Shown here one piece after another: positions 6,383 through 13,877 of a DNA stretch of 15,750 nucleotides (the first letter of the stretch is position 1; each line of letters starts with the position of its first letter). The stretch comes from Bacteroidales bacterium (GTDB lineage: Bacteria > Bacteroidota > Bacteroidia > Bacteroidales > Muribaculaceae). The stretch lies in the NCBI GenBank assembly GCA_004554255.1, contig SFNC01000040.1:1-15750 (forward strand), in the 5' to 3' direction. A program made the translations under genes and the position numbers. Below the pieces are notes generated by a model. The model did not search any database, was not told the origin of the DNA, and was given only the letters and a program-made list of their open reading frames with translations.

Positions 6383-6626
6383 TTGCAACGGCAGGTCTTC
6401 TGACTTGTCCCGGCTCGGCTAACGGCTTCTCGGAGCAATGCTCCAATGCCACAGATGTAACCGACCTTGGTTGCGCGTCAGCGCAATGTCCTGGGACTTA
6501 CAGCAGCGGGTACTGTCCCGGATTCTCACCGGATTCCCTTTTGGCAGAACGTCATCCCGGATACCCGGAATATTCTGCTAATCATGCCGAATTCTGTAAC
6601 TCTATACAGCACGGCAACCGTTGCAA
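6383..6626 (-). promoter_or_regulatory. Cobalamin (AdoCbl-class) riboswitch aptamer
   Basis: The minus strand carries the conserved core AAGGGAATCCGGTGAGAATC, then GGGACAGTACCCGCTGCTGT (with the preceding segment, about 6500-6541), and the B12 box AGTCAGAAGACCTGCC (6405-6390). A perfect 9-bp closing helix joins TTGCAACGG (6626-6618) to CCGTTGCAA (6391-6383). The peripheral segments (about 6420-6495) form further stem-loops, including GGAGCATTGCTCC. The aptamer lies downstream of a consensus promoter and upstream of the BtuF-type gene. Binding of adenosylcobalamin or a related cobalamin should reduce btuF expression. Confidence 0.95.
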
Positions 6627-6629
6627 GGG

Positions 6630-6660
6630 CAAATTTACGAATTTATTTCTTTCCGGCAAA
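6630..6660 (-). promoter_or_regulatory. Promoter of the riboswitch - btuF transcript
   Basis: TTTG (6660-6657), a 19-base spacer and TAAATTTG (6637-6630) on the minus strand match the Bacteroidota consensus. The predicted start at about 6622-6626 coincides with the first bases of the aptamer closing helix, so the transcript begins essentially with the riboswitch. The leader to btuF is about 450 bases. Confidence 0.82.
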
Positions 6661-6725
6661 CATTTTCACCAAAAAAAGTAACAAATCTTATATTTTGCAG
6701 GTTTTGCAGGTTCAACTGGCACACC

Positions 6726-6776
6726 AAAAAAAAACAAATATCGCGGGTATCAGGGGTGTTGATATCCGCGATATTT
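6726..6776 (-). terminator. Strong intrinsic terminator after the M13 peptidase gene
   Basis: Arms AAATATCGCGG (6776-6766) and CCGCGATATTT (6746-6736) form a long stem that extends inward through GATATC/GATACC-like pairs, with one G apart before a run of nine T residues (6734-6726) on the minus strand. It begins 19 bases after the peptidase stop codon and closes the six-gene block. Confidence 0.92.
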
Positions 6777-6794
6777 GATTATTTGGTGATGTTA

Positions 6795-8801
6795 TTACCA
6801 GATTGTAACTCTCTTGTCGGGAGCGAGCCACATTTTGTCACCTTCCTTGATGGAGAAGGCCTTGAAGAAGGGCTCTATGTTGCGCAGGGTCTGGTCTACG
6901 CGCCAGCGGCCCAGAGAGTGCGGGTCGGTCTTGGTACGCGAAAGGATTTCGGCATCGCGGATATTTCCGGCCCAGACGTTGGCGTACGACAGGTAGAAGC
7001 GCTGGTCGGGAGTGAATCCGTCTATCACTTCTCCCTCGCTGTTACCCAGCGAATTATGGTATGCGGTGTGGCTTACACGGAGGCCTCCCTGGTCAGCGAT
7101 ATTTTCGCCTAATGTGAAGCGGCCGTTGGCATGTGTATCGCCAAGTACTACAACACTGTCGAACTGTGCGGCCAGCACATCCGTAAGTTTGGTGAATGCA
7201 GCAGCATCTTCCTCTGTCCACCAGTTGTTGAAGTTACCGTCTTTGTCGAACTGACGGCCCTGGTCGTCGAATCCGTGAGTCATCTCGTGGCCGATAACCA
7301 CGCCGATGGCTCCGTAGTTGAGGGCATCATCGGCCTCAGGCATGAAGAAGGGAGCCTGCAGGATTCCTGCCGGGAAGCAAATCTCGTTGCTGAGCGGTGA
7401 GTAATAGGCGTTTACGGTCTGAGGCGACATGTACCAGCGAGTTTTATCTACGGGTTTGCCGAAGTCGTTGTTGTTGAAATCCTGATTGAACAGGATGGCA
7501 CCCTGCACATTCTCCCAGTAGGATTTGGACGGGTCAACTGTCAGCTTGCTGTAATCGCGCCATTTGTCGGGATAACCGATTTTTACGGTGAATGCGTCCA
7601 GTTTCTCGTGTGCCTTTGCCTTGGTGGCATCGCTCATCCATGTGAGATTGTCGATGTGCTGACCAAGAGCGGTGCGGAGGTTGCCTACGAGGGTGAGCAT
7701 TTTCTCCTTTGAGGACGGCGGGAAGTATTTTGCAACATACAGTTCGCCAAGAGCCTCACCAAGCATACCGTTGGGCACACCGAGAGCGCGCTTCCAGCGA
7801 GGCTGCTGCTGTTCCACACCGCTGATGACCTTCGACAGCTCAAAGTTGGCATTGATGAAATCGTCGCTGAGGTAACGAGCCGCGCTTGACAGGTAATCGG
7901 CTGCCATGTAGTCGCGTAGCTCCTGCTCGCTTGCGTTTGCCAGAATGTCGTTTACAGCGGCAAGAGATTTGGGCTGACCGATAATGATGTTTTCCACATT
8001 ATCAAGTCCCTGTGCCTTGAAATATTCGCTGAGTTTTACGTTGGGATTCTGTTTTTCCACGTCGGCGACAGACATGGGATTGTACGATGCCGCCGGGTTA
8101 CGCAGTTCCTCGCGGCTCATGGCTGCCTCGGCAAGCTGTTTCTCTATCTTCATGGAGTTTGCGGCAAGGCGCTCGGCGTCTTTCTGCGAATATCCGGCGA
8201 GACGAGCGATTGTCTCGAGATAGTTCTTGTAAGCAGCGCGTACGGTATTGGCACGCTCTGAGTCCTCCAGATAGTAGTCGCGGTCGCCGAGTCCAAGTCC
8301 GCCCTGGCTCCAGTACATGACATTTACGTTTGAATTTTTCATGTCGGCCTCCACGCCGGTGCCGAAAAATACTCCGAGGCCGGGGAGTGTGGCCATCAGC
8401 TTCATGATGTCGCCGCGCTTGGCGTTCTGAATGGTCTTCAGATCCTTCTGAACAGGAGCCGCACCCTCCTTGTTAAGGCGCACGCTGTCCATGCCGAGCG
8501 CGAAAAGGTCGGCGATTTTCTGTTCGTTGGAACCCTTAGCCGCCTTGGAGGCGTCAAGGCCCATAATCAGGTCGTGAACCTGCTGACGGTTCAGCTCGCC
8601 AAGCTGGTCGAATGTACCGAAACGTGAGTATTCTGCCTTGAGGGGATTTGCTTTCATCCATCCGCCACAAGCGTACTCGTAGAAATCCTCACCCGGGCTG
8701 ACGGTCGGGTCAAGATTGGCACGGTCGATTCCTTTCGGAGCGACTGCCATCGCTGTTGTTGCTGCCATTGTCATAACGGCTGTCATTAGCTTTCTATTCA
8801 T
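6795..8801 (-). CDS. M13 family (neprilysin/PepO-type) zinc metallopeptidase
   Basis: 668 residues. A signal peptide (MNRKLMTAVMTMAATTAMA) sends it across the inner membrane. The N-terminal M13 domain begins with PGEDFYEYACGGWMKANPL, a family hallmark. The catalytic part contains NAYYSPLSNEI, the zinc site H505-E506-M-T-H509 within GHEMTHGFDDQGRQFD, and the third zinc ligand E566 in GENIADQGG. The protein ends in TIW, the usual aromatic C-terminus. The length is close to the family norm of about 680. It should cleave small to medium peptides in the periplasm, either for nutrition or turnover; the substrate cannot be read from sequence. It follows the ABC-F gene after 20 bases with no promoter between, and ends at a strong terminator. 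Confidence 0.96.
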   Translation of the reverse strand: MNRKLMTAVMTMAATTAMAVAPKGIDRANLDPTVSPGEDFYEYACGGWMKANPLKAEYSRFGTFDQLGELNRQQVHDLIMGLDASKAAKGSNEQKIADLFALGMDSVRLNKEGAAPVQKDLKTIQNAKRGDIMKLMATLPGLGVFFGTGVEADMKNSNVNVMYWSQGGLGLGDRDYYLEDSERANTVRAAYKNYLETIARLAGYSQKDAERLAANSMKIEKQLAEAAMSREELRNPAASYNPMSVADVEKQNPNVKLSEYFKAQGLDNVENIIIGQPKSLAAVNDILANASEQELRDYMAADYLSSAARYLSDDFINANFELSKVISGVEQQQPRWKRALGVPNGMLGEALGELYVAKYFPPSSKEKMLTLVGNLRTALGQHIDNLTWMSDATKAKAHEKLDAFTVKIGYPDKWRDYSKLTVDPSKSYWENVQGAILFNQDFNNNDFGKPVDKTRWYMSPQTVNAYYSPLSNEICFPAGILQAPFFMPEADDALNYGAIGVVIGHEMTHGFDDQGRQFDKDGNFNNWWTEEDAAAFTKLTDVLAAQFDSVVVLGDTHANGRFTLGENIADQGGLRVSHTAYHNSLGNSEGEVIDGFTPDQRFYLSYANVWAGNIRDAEILSRTKTDPHSLGRWRVDQTLRNIEPFFKAFSIKEGDKMWLAPDKRVTIW

Positions 8802-8821
8802 ATTTTAGAGAGTAAGAAGTA

Positions 8822-10783
8822 TTATTTTAGCTCGTCTGCCTCCATAACGGCGAGTTCCCAGACGCTCATGGCGTTCTCCAGGGCCTTGTTGGCATCGGCA
8901 TGGGCCTTGAAAATCTCGGGAGACACATCTCCGGCATTGATTTTTTCTTCTATTTCCTTTACGGATTTTTCGGCTTCTGCCACAGCCTGCTCGGCCTCCG
9001 ATGCCTTTTTCTCGGCGCGGCGAATAGCCTTGTCCCGCTCACGTTGCTCGGCGTAAGAGAGTTTTTGGCGCGGAGCGGATTCTGCCGTCGGTTCGGGCTT
9101 GCGCTCCGCCACTTTCTCCTCCTTGACCACCGGGCGCTCCACATTGCGGCTGAGCTCCAGCTGGTGCAGGTTGTCAAGCTTTTTCTTCTCCAGGAACTCC
9201 CAGATACCGCCGAGGCATTCTCGCACCTTGCCGCCGCCGAATTCGTAGACTTTTTCCACAAGCCCATCCAGAAATTCGCGGTCGTGGCTCACTACGATTA
9301 CTGTTCCGTTAAAATCCTTGATGGCCTGTTTAAGGATATCTTTTGTCTTCATATCCAAATGGTTGGTAGGCTCGTCAAGGATGAGGAGGTTCACGGGCTT
9401 AAGCAGCAGACGAATCATGGCCAGACGCGTTTTCTCGCCGCCGGAAAGGACCTTCACCTTTTTATCCGATGCCTCGCCGCCAAACATAAAGGCGCCGAGG
9501 ATGTCGCGAATCTTAAGGCGTATGTCACCGACGGCGACACGGTCAATGGTATCGAAAACGGTTATCTCGCCGTCAAGCAACTGGGCCTGGTTCTGTGCAA
9601 AATAGCCGATTTTAACATTATGACCGAGTTTCAGTGTTCCGGTATAATCGGCAATCTCATTCATTATGCACTTTACGAGAGTGGACTTTCCCTCGCCGTT
9701 CTTGCCGACAAAAGCGACTTTCTCGCCTCTTTTTATGGTAAAAGTGGCATGGTCGAATACCTGATGCGAGCCGTATGCCTTACCTAAATCGTCGACTATC
9801 ACGGGATAGTCGCCGGATCGCGGTGCGGGCGGGAATTTCAGCGACAGACGCGAGTTGTCCACTTCGTCCACCTCTATACGGTCTATCTTTGCAAGCTGCT
9901 TCATGCGGCTCTGCACCTGCACGGCCTTTGTGGCCTTATATCTGAATCGCTCTATAAACTGCTCGGTATCAGCTATCTGCTTCTGCTGGTTAAGGTAAGC
10001 GCGCATCTGCTGCTCTATCCGTTCCTTGCGCAGCTCCACAAACTTGGTATAGTTTACGGCATAATCATAGATTTTTCCGAGCGAAATCTCTATGGTGCGG
10101 TTGGTGATATTGTCTATAAAGGCGCGGTCGTGGCTTACCAGCACCACCGCCTTGGCCTTTTCCTTAAGGAAAGACTCAAGCCACTGTATGGATTCAATGT
10201 CCAGGTGGTTTGTCGGCTCGTCCAACAGCAGGACATCCGGGCGCTGCAGAAGAATCTTGGCCAGCTCAATACGCATTCGCCAGCCGCCGGAAAACTCAGA
10301 TGTGGGTCTGTCGAAATCCGTGCGCAGAAAGCCAAGACCAATAAGAGTCTTTTCCATCTCGGCGATAGAATTCTCGCTGTCCGCCATGGCAATCTCCTCT
10401 GTGAGGGACGTCATGCGGTCTATCAGCTCGGCGTACTCCTGAGACTCATAGTCGGTCCTTTCGGCAAGCTGAGTGTTCAGATTCTCCAGCCGCTTCTTCA
10501 TCTCGTCTATGTGGGAAAAGGCTTTTCTTGTCTCCTCGAAAACAGTAAGCGAGTCGCTGATAACCATCTGCTGCGGCAGATAACCTACCGTCACGCCCTG
10601 AGGGACGGCGACAGTTCCGGATGTCGGTTTCTGGAGTCCGGCTATAATTTTCAGCATCGTCGATTTTCCCGCACCGTTTTTACCCACAAGGGCTATTTTG
10701 TCGCGGGGATTGATAACATAATTTATGTTATCGAACAGGGATTTGGCGCTGAATTCTACAGAAAGATTATTTATCGAAATCAT
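8822..10783 (-). CDS. ABC-F family ATPase (ribosome-associated type)
   Basis: 653 residues with two ATP-binding cassettes and no membrane segments. Cassette 1 has Walker A GKNGAGKST (34-42), signature FSGGW (164-168), Walker B LLLDEP (185-190) and SHDR (217-220). Cassette 2 has GKNGEGKST (360-368), LSGGE (446-450), LILDEP (467-472) and SHDR (499-502). The linker at about 240-325 (MRAYLNQQKQIADTEQFIER onward) is the ABC-F extension that reaches toward the P-site tRNA. A charged tail (about 545-653) with a predicted coiled coil (575-615) resembles Uup/YheS-type C-termini. Such proteins act on translating or stalled ribosomes; some give antibiotic resistance, but nothing here shows that. The ATG overlaps the stop of the preceding 77-residue gene by ATGA, so translation is probably coupled. 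Confidence 0.94.
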   Translation of the reverse strand: MISINNLSVEFSAKSLFDNINYVINPRDKIALVGKNGAGKSTMLKIIAGLQKPTSGTVAVPQGVTVGYLPQQMVISDSLTVFEETRKAFSHIDEMKKRLENLNTQLAERTDYESQEYAELIDRMTSLTEEIAMADSENSIAEMEKTLIGLGFLRTDFDRPTSEFSGGWRMRIELAKILLQRPDVLLLDEPTNHLDIESIQWLESFLKEKAKAVVLVSHDRAFIDNITNRTIEISLGKIYDYAVNYTKFVELRKERIEQQMRAYLNQQKQIADTEQFIERFRYKATKAVQVQSRMKQLAKIDRIEVDEVDNSRLSLKFPPAPRSGDYPVIVDDLGKAYGSHQVFDHATFTIKRGEKVAFVGKNGEGKSTLVKCIMNEIADYTGTLKLGHNVKIGYFAQNQAQLLDGEITVFDTIDRVAVGDIRLKIRDILGAFMFGGEASDKKVKVLSGGEKTRLAMIRLLLKPVNLLILDEPTNHLDMKTKDILKQAIKDFNGTVIVVSHDREFLDGLVEKVYEFGGGKVRECLGGIWEFLEKKKLDNLHQLELSRNVERPVVKEEKVAERKPEPTAESAPRQKLSYAEQRERDKAIRRAEKKASEAEQAVAEAEKSVKEIEEKINAGDVSPEIFKAHADANKALENAMSVWELAVMEADELK

Positions 10784-11013
10784 TTTTGGTGAAAAAGATT
10801 TGGCTGGTGAGAGTCATTTTCCGCCGACCGCGGAACAATTTCAATATTGTCTCCGTTAACAATAATGGAACCGTCAACAAACGCGGTTCCGGCAGTTTCG
10901 GCCCGGAAAGGCTCGTGGGTAATCAGGCCATTACTATGTACGGCAACAAGTGTAAGCCCACAAATCGGGATGCCGTTAAAAATCACATTGCGAGACAGAT
11001 ACCTGCGCATCAT
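10780..11013 (-). CDS. Small conserved-looking protein, function unknown
   Basis: 77 residues, beginning MMRRYLSRNVIFNGIP. I do not recognise the family. The case that it is real is its position: its ATG overlaps the DUF4296 stop as ATGA (11010-11013), and its own stop overlaps the ABC-F start as ATGA (10780-10783). It fills the gap exactly with no frame break. It shows no signal peptide, membrane helix or cysteine cluster. It looks like a small beta-rich domain (VIFNGIPICGLTLVAVHSNG, then GTAFVDGSIIVNGDNIEIV), with a slight likeness to the N-terminal beta part of composite amidohydrolases. It is probably cytoplasmic and co-translated with its neighbours. Confidence 0.75.
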   Translation of the reverse strand: MMRRYLSRNVIFNGIPICGLTLVAVHSNGLITHEPFRAETAGTAFVDGSIIVNGDNIEIVPRSAENDSHQPNLFHQK

Positions 11014-11813
11014 TCCGTTTTTGGCTTTTTACGCTCGTAGAGTTTCTGTCTGTAACGCTGTGTATATTTTTCGGGATTGACACGTTTGCGTATCATTTCC
11101 ACAGAGTCCAGGTAAATGGCGTTGTTTCGCGGCTCAACCTGCAGCAAACCGTAAAGGCTTTTAACCGTGCGCGTCGAGTCCGTTATGAAATTCATTTCCT
11201 GCCAACCGCTGTCGTTGAAATTGGTGCTGAGCACCTCGGTAGCGCCGTCCGAGTAACTTGCCACAAACAGCCATGACGCATTACCGCTGTTGCCGATAAA
11301 CTTGGCACGCCATGTGTATGTATCACCGCGCTCCCAGTTGGCATCGGCATCGTAATGGAATGATACAGAACGGGATGATGACAGCGGCGTGAACAGAATC
11401 TGACGCGATGAGCTCCACACGTCCACAGAGTCACCGGAGACAGACAGTGCCGACTGGCTGGCCAGGACGGCTCCGTTTTCCTCTATTTTCTTCTCGATTA
11501 TCTCGGTGGAACGGTCGTACACATCCATGAATTTGTCAAGATGCGCGCCATACCACATGAAGGATGTGTCAAGCAAATCCTGCGACACATTATAGCGTTG
11601 CATAACGGCCTGTTTAACAACCTGTCGCGAGGAATCGGAGTAAAAATCGCGGCTATTCATATCCACTGCGCTTTCGGCGATGTTCAGATCCGCCATCAGA
11701 CGCGCCATTTTTTCGGGCTGGATAATATGGTCGGGGACACCGGTGCAGCCCGCAAGCAGCACAGCCGCGACCCCGGCGACAACCGTAATTCTTTTTATCC
11801 CGACGCGCAGCAT
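11010..11813 (-). CDS. DUF4296 domain lipoprotein
   Basis: 267 residues from the ATG at 11813-11811. Longer in-frame starts would overlap folE heavily and hide the lipoprotein signal. The signal VAAVLLAGC gives a lipobox with C23 as the lipidated residue. The segment after it, VPDHIIQPEKMARLMADLNI, followed by AESAVDMN, is the typical opening of DUF4296, and the helical domain extends to about residue 110 (YNVSQDLLDTSFMWYGAHLD, then KFMDVYDR). The remaining C-terminal half (about 125-250) looks like a beta-sandwich, with many Trp, Tyr and Ser residues. The function is unknown; the location should be the periplasm or outer membrane. The start lies 2 bases after the folE stop and the end overlaps the 77-residue gene. 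Confidence 0.88.
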   Translation of the reverse strand: MLRVGIKRITVVAGVAAVLLAGCTGVPDHIIQPEKMARLMADLNIAESAVDMNSRDFYSDSSRQVVKQAVMQRYNVSQDLLDTSFMWYGAHLDKFMDVYDRSTEIIEKKIEENGAVLASQSALSVSGDSVDVWSSSRQILFTPLSSSRSVSFHYDADANWERGDTYTWRAKFIGNSGNASWLFVASYSDGATEVLSTNFNDSGWQEMNFITDSTRTVKSLYGLLQVEPRNNAIYLDSVEMIRKRVNPEKYTQRYRQKLYERKKPKTE

Positions 11814-11815
11814 TA

Positions 11816-12415
11816 TTATACCTTTAAGAGTTGCATGAATTCCTGCCGCATAGCGCAGTCCGTCTCGAAAACGCCCGAACAGTGAACTGTGGTGGTGGTG
11901 GATTCCTGTTTCTCCACACCGCGCATTTTCATGCACAGATGATGTGCATTGCAGACCACAATCACACCGGAGGTATGCAAAGTTTCCATAACAGTCTCGC
12001 AAACCTGCCTGGTAAGACGTTCCTGAACCTGCAGACGGCGGGCAAAGACATTTACCAGCCGCGCCAGTTTGCTGAGCCCTATCATATTCCCGTCGGGGAT
12101 GTATCCTATGGATATTTTACCAAAGAACGGCAGAATATGGTGTTCGCACATAGAATAGAACTCAATATCCTTAACTATTACTATCTGCGAGCCGGCATAT
12201 TCAAAAATGGCCTGATTCATCACCGCCTTGGGGTCTTTGCGGTATCCGTCGGTAACATACCACAGCGCTTTTGCAGCGCGCATGGGGGTCTTGACAAGCC
12301 CCTCGCGCCCACAATCCTCGCCGAGCAATTCTATAATAGCTTTCAGATGCCCGGCCACGGCGGCGATTTTTGCTTCTGCCTCTTTGTCTATATTTTTAGA
12401 TTCAAAATCACTCAT
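11816..12415 (-). CDS. folE: GTP cyclohydrolase I
   Basis: 199 residues, the normal length. The enzyme converts GTP to 7,8-dihydroneopterin triphosphate, the first step of folate (and other pterin or deazapurine) synthesis, as a cytoplasmic homodecamer. The zinc ligands are present: C90 and H93 in SMCEHHILPF and C161 in HHLCMKMRG. GREGLVKTPMRAAKAL (36-51) and GLSKLARLVNVFARRLQVQE (113-132) are core family motifs, as is the QESTTTT stretch (170-176). It sits between the SPOR gene (33 bases upstream) and the DUF4296 lipoprotein (2 bases downstream). Confidence 0.97.
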   Translation of the reverse strand: MSDFESKNIDKEAEAKIAAVAGHLKAIIELLGEDCGREGLVKTPMRAAKALWYVTDGYRKDPKAVMNQAIFEYAGSQIVIVKDIEFYSMCEHHILPFFGKISIGYIPDGNMIGLSKLARLVNVFARRLQVQERLTRQVCETVMETLHTSGVIVVCNAHHLCMKMRGVEKQESTTTTVHCSGVFETDCAMRQEFMQLLKV

Positions 12416-12448
12416 GAAACAAGAGTAAATAAGGAAATATCCAACCTG

Positions 12449-12952
12449 TCAATGGTTGTTTATGGTACAGCGCACCACGCGCAGATCTCCGCCAATGGAC
12501 GGAATAGCCTGGCGAATCTCGGCCATGCAAGCGTCGGCCGCGCCACGGTTTTTAAAGTCGCCGACACGTACGCGCCAGAATGGCGACTCGAATGTAAGAT
12601 ATACTCTGTGCGACGGGAAACGCGACATCAGCAACGCACGTTTCTGCGATGCCTTAGACTTTGCCGTGCGCACGTTATTGTCGGCGAAAACCTCAACACG
12701 AAAACCGCTGATGGTACGCGCCTGCACAGATGACGGCTGTGTAGTTTCAGCCTGCTTCTCGAAAGCGTTGCCGGACTGCAGACGTTTAAGCAACGCCGGC
12801 GGCTGCACTATTGTAACCTTGCCGGTGGAGGTAAGCTCTTCCACAATATTCGGGACGCTGTCGTTAGTAGCCGTGACCGAAGCTGTTGTTCCGGCAAATG
12901 CCATACATGCACCGGAAAGCAGTGCCACGGCCAATGTCAGGAATTTTCGCAT
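12449..12952 (-). CDS. Secreted SPOR-domain protein
   Basis: 167 residues from the ATG at 12952-12950, chosen because it places a signal peptide (MRKFLTLAVALLSGACMAFA) at the very N-terminus. An upstream in-frame ATG (12982-12980) lies inside the tpiA terminator and adds 10 residues before the signal. After a low-complexity linker, residues 82-165 form a SPOR domain (GFRVEVFADNNVRTAKSKA at its start, FWRVRVGDF in the middle). SPOR domains bind denuded septal peptidoglycan, so a role at the division site or in cell-wall sensing is likely. The alternative anchor, a lipobox at C16, is weak. No promoter is visible between it and the tpiA terminator. Confidence 0.88.
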   Translation of the reverse strand: MRKFLTLAVALLSGACMAFAGTTASVTATNDSVPNIVEELTSTGKVTIVQPPALLKRLQSGNAFEKQAETTQPSSVQARTISGFRVEVFADNNVRTAKSKASQKRALLMSRFPSHRVYLTFESPFWRVRVGDFKNRGAADACMAEIRQAIPSIGGDLRVVRCTINNH

Positions 12953-12974
12953 AGAGTAAAAATTGAGATTGATT

Positions 12975-13015
12975 AAAAACATGGTTGCGGGACAACGATT
13001 TGCCCCGCGACCATG
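12975..13015 (-). terminator. Intrinsic terminator of tpiA
   Basis: On the minus strand CATGGTCGCGGG (13015-13004) pairs with CCCGCAACCATG (12991-12980) with one mismatch, leaving a 12-base loop. TTTTT (12979-12975) follows. It begins 13 bases after the tpiA stop codon. The first base of the SPOR gene is only 23 bases beyond the end. Confidence 0.85.
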
Positions 13016-13028
13016 CGGAATGTCATAA

Positions 13029-13787
13029 TCAGAATGCGTTTACAATGCCCATGAAGTCGGCGCACTTCAGTGAAGCGCCACCGATGAGGCCACCGTCAAC
13101 GTTGGGTTTTGCGAAGAGTTCGGCTGCGTTAGAGGGTTTGCAGCTGCCACCATAAAGGATAGATGTGTTATCGGCAACTTCCTTACCGTATTTGTCGGCG
13201 ATCACGCCACGGATGTAAGCGTGGATTTCCTCAGCCTGGTCCGAAGTAGCGGTTTTGCCGGTACCGATAGCCCATACGGGTTCGTAAGCCAGAATGATTT
13301 TACCGAAGTCCTCGGCAGAAAGATTGAAGAGGCCGTCTTCTACCTGAGCCTTAACAACATCGAAGTGCTTGCCGGCTTCGCGCTCCTCCAGAACTTCGCC
13401 GATGCAGAAGATGGGGGTAAGGCCGTTTTCCAGAGACAGAGCCACTTTCTCGCGGAGAGTCTCGGCGGTCTCGCCATAATACTGGCGACGCTCTGAGTGG
13501 CCGAGGATAACATAACCTGCACCTGTAGATGCTACCATAGCAGCGGAAACCTCGCCGGTGTAAGCGCCACTCTTGTGGTCTGCGCAGTTTTCAGCACCGA
13601 GGCCAAGCTTTTTGGTTTCGGTGATGACTCCGTTAACAGAGGCCAGATGTGTGAAAGGCACGCAAATCACTACATCGCATTTGGGTTCTACAGCTTTAAG
13701 AGCGTCGTTTACCTCTTCGGCAAGTTTGATTCCCTCGGGGAGGGTTGTGTTCATTTTCCAGTTGCCTGCAACAATGTTTTTTCTCAT
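13029..13787 (-). CDS. tpiA: Triosephosphate isomerase
   Basis: 252 residues, the standard length. It interconverts dihydroxyacetone phosphate and glyceraldehyde 3-phosphate in glycolysis and gluconeogenesis, as a cytoplasmic TIM-barrel dimer. K11 in GNWKMN, H97 in LGHSERR and the catalytic base E169 in AYEPVWAIGTG are all present. The phosphate-gripping loop continues as GTGKTAT, and ILYGGSCKPSN and GGLIGGASL supply the remaining phosphate contacts. The start at 13787 is preceded by an A-rich leader typical of the phylum. It has its own promoter and terminator, so it can be a single-gene transcript. Confidence 0.98.
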   Translation of the reverse strand: MRKNIVAGNWKMNTTLPEGIKLAEEVNDALKAVEPKCDVVICVPFTHLASVNGVITETKKLGLGAENCADHKSGAYTGEVSAAMVASTGAGYVILGHSERRQYYGETAETLREKVALSLENGLTPIFCIGEVLEEREAGKHFDVVKAQVEDGLFNLSAEDFGKIILAYEPVWAIGTGKTATSDQAEEIHAYIRGVIADKYGKEVADNTSILYGGSCKPSNAAELFAKPNVDGGLIGGASLKCADFMGIVNAF

Positions 13788-13835
13788 TTTTGTTTATTTA
13801 ATTTTTAATTTTGGTTGATGTCTATATTCAACTTG

Positions 13836-13867
13836 CAAAGTTAATAATTTTTATGGACTTGGACAAC
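13836..13867 (-). promoter_or_regulatory. Promoter of tpiA
   Basis: TAACTTTG (13843-13836) is a perfect -7 box. GTTG (13867-13864), one mismatch from TTTG, lies exactly 20 bases upstream. The predicted start near 13831 gives a leader of about 44 A/T-rich bases before the tpiA ATG. Confidence 0.75.
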
Positions 13868-13877
13868 TTCAATATCA

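Noticed and set aside
6693..6710. Tandem pair of TTTTGCAGG
   Set aside because: Two copies of a 9-mer in an AT-rich spacer between terminator and promoter; too short to support a function.
8900..9787. Plus-strand open frame of 295 codons and others antisense to the ABC-F gene
   Set aside because: It is the reverse of a strongly conserved ABC-F coding region, with no family resemblance of its own.
11814..12002. 63-residue N-terminal extension of the DUF4296 lipoprotein
   Set aside because: It overlaps the folE coding region in another frame and would bury the lipobox; the start at 11813 gives a proper lipoprotein signal.
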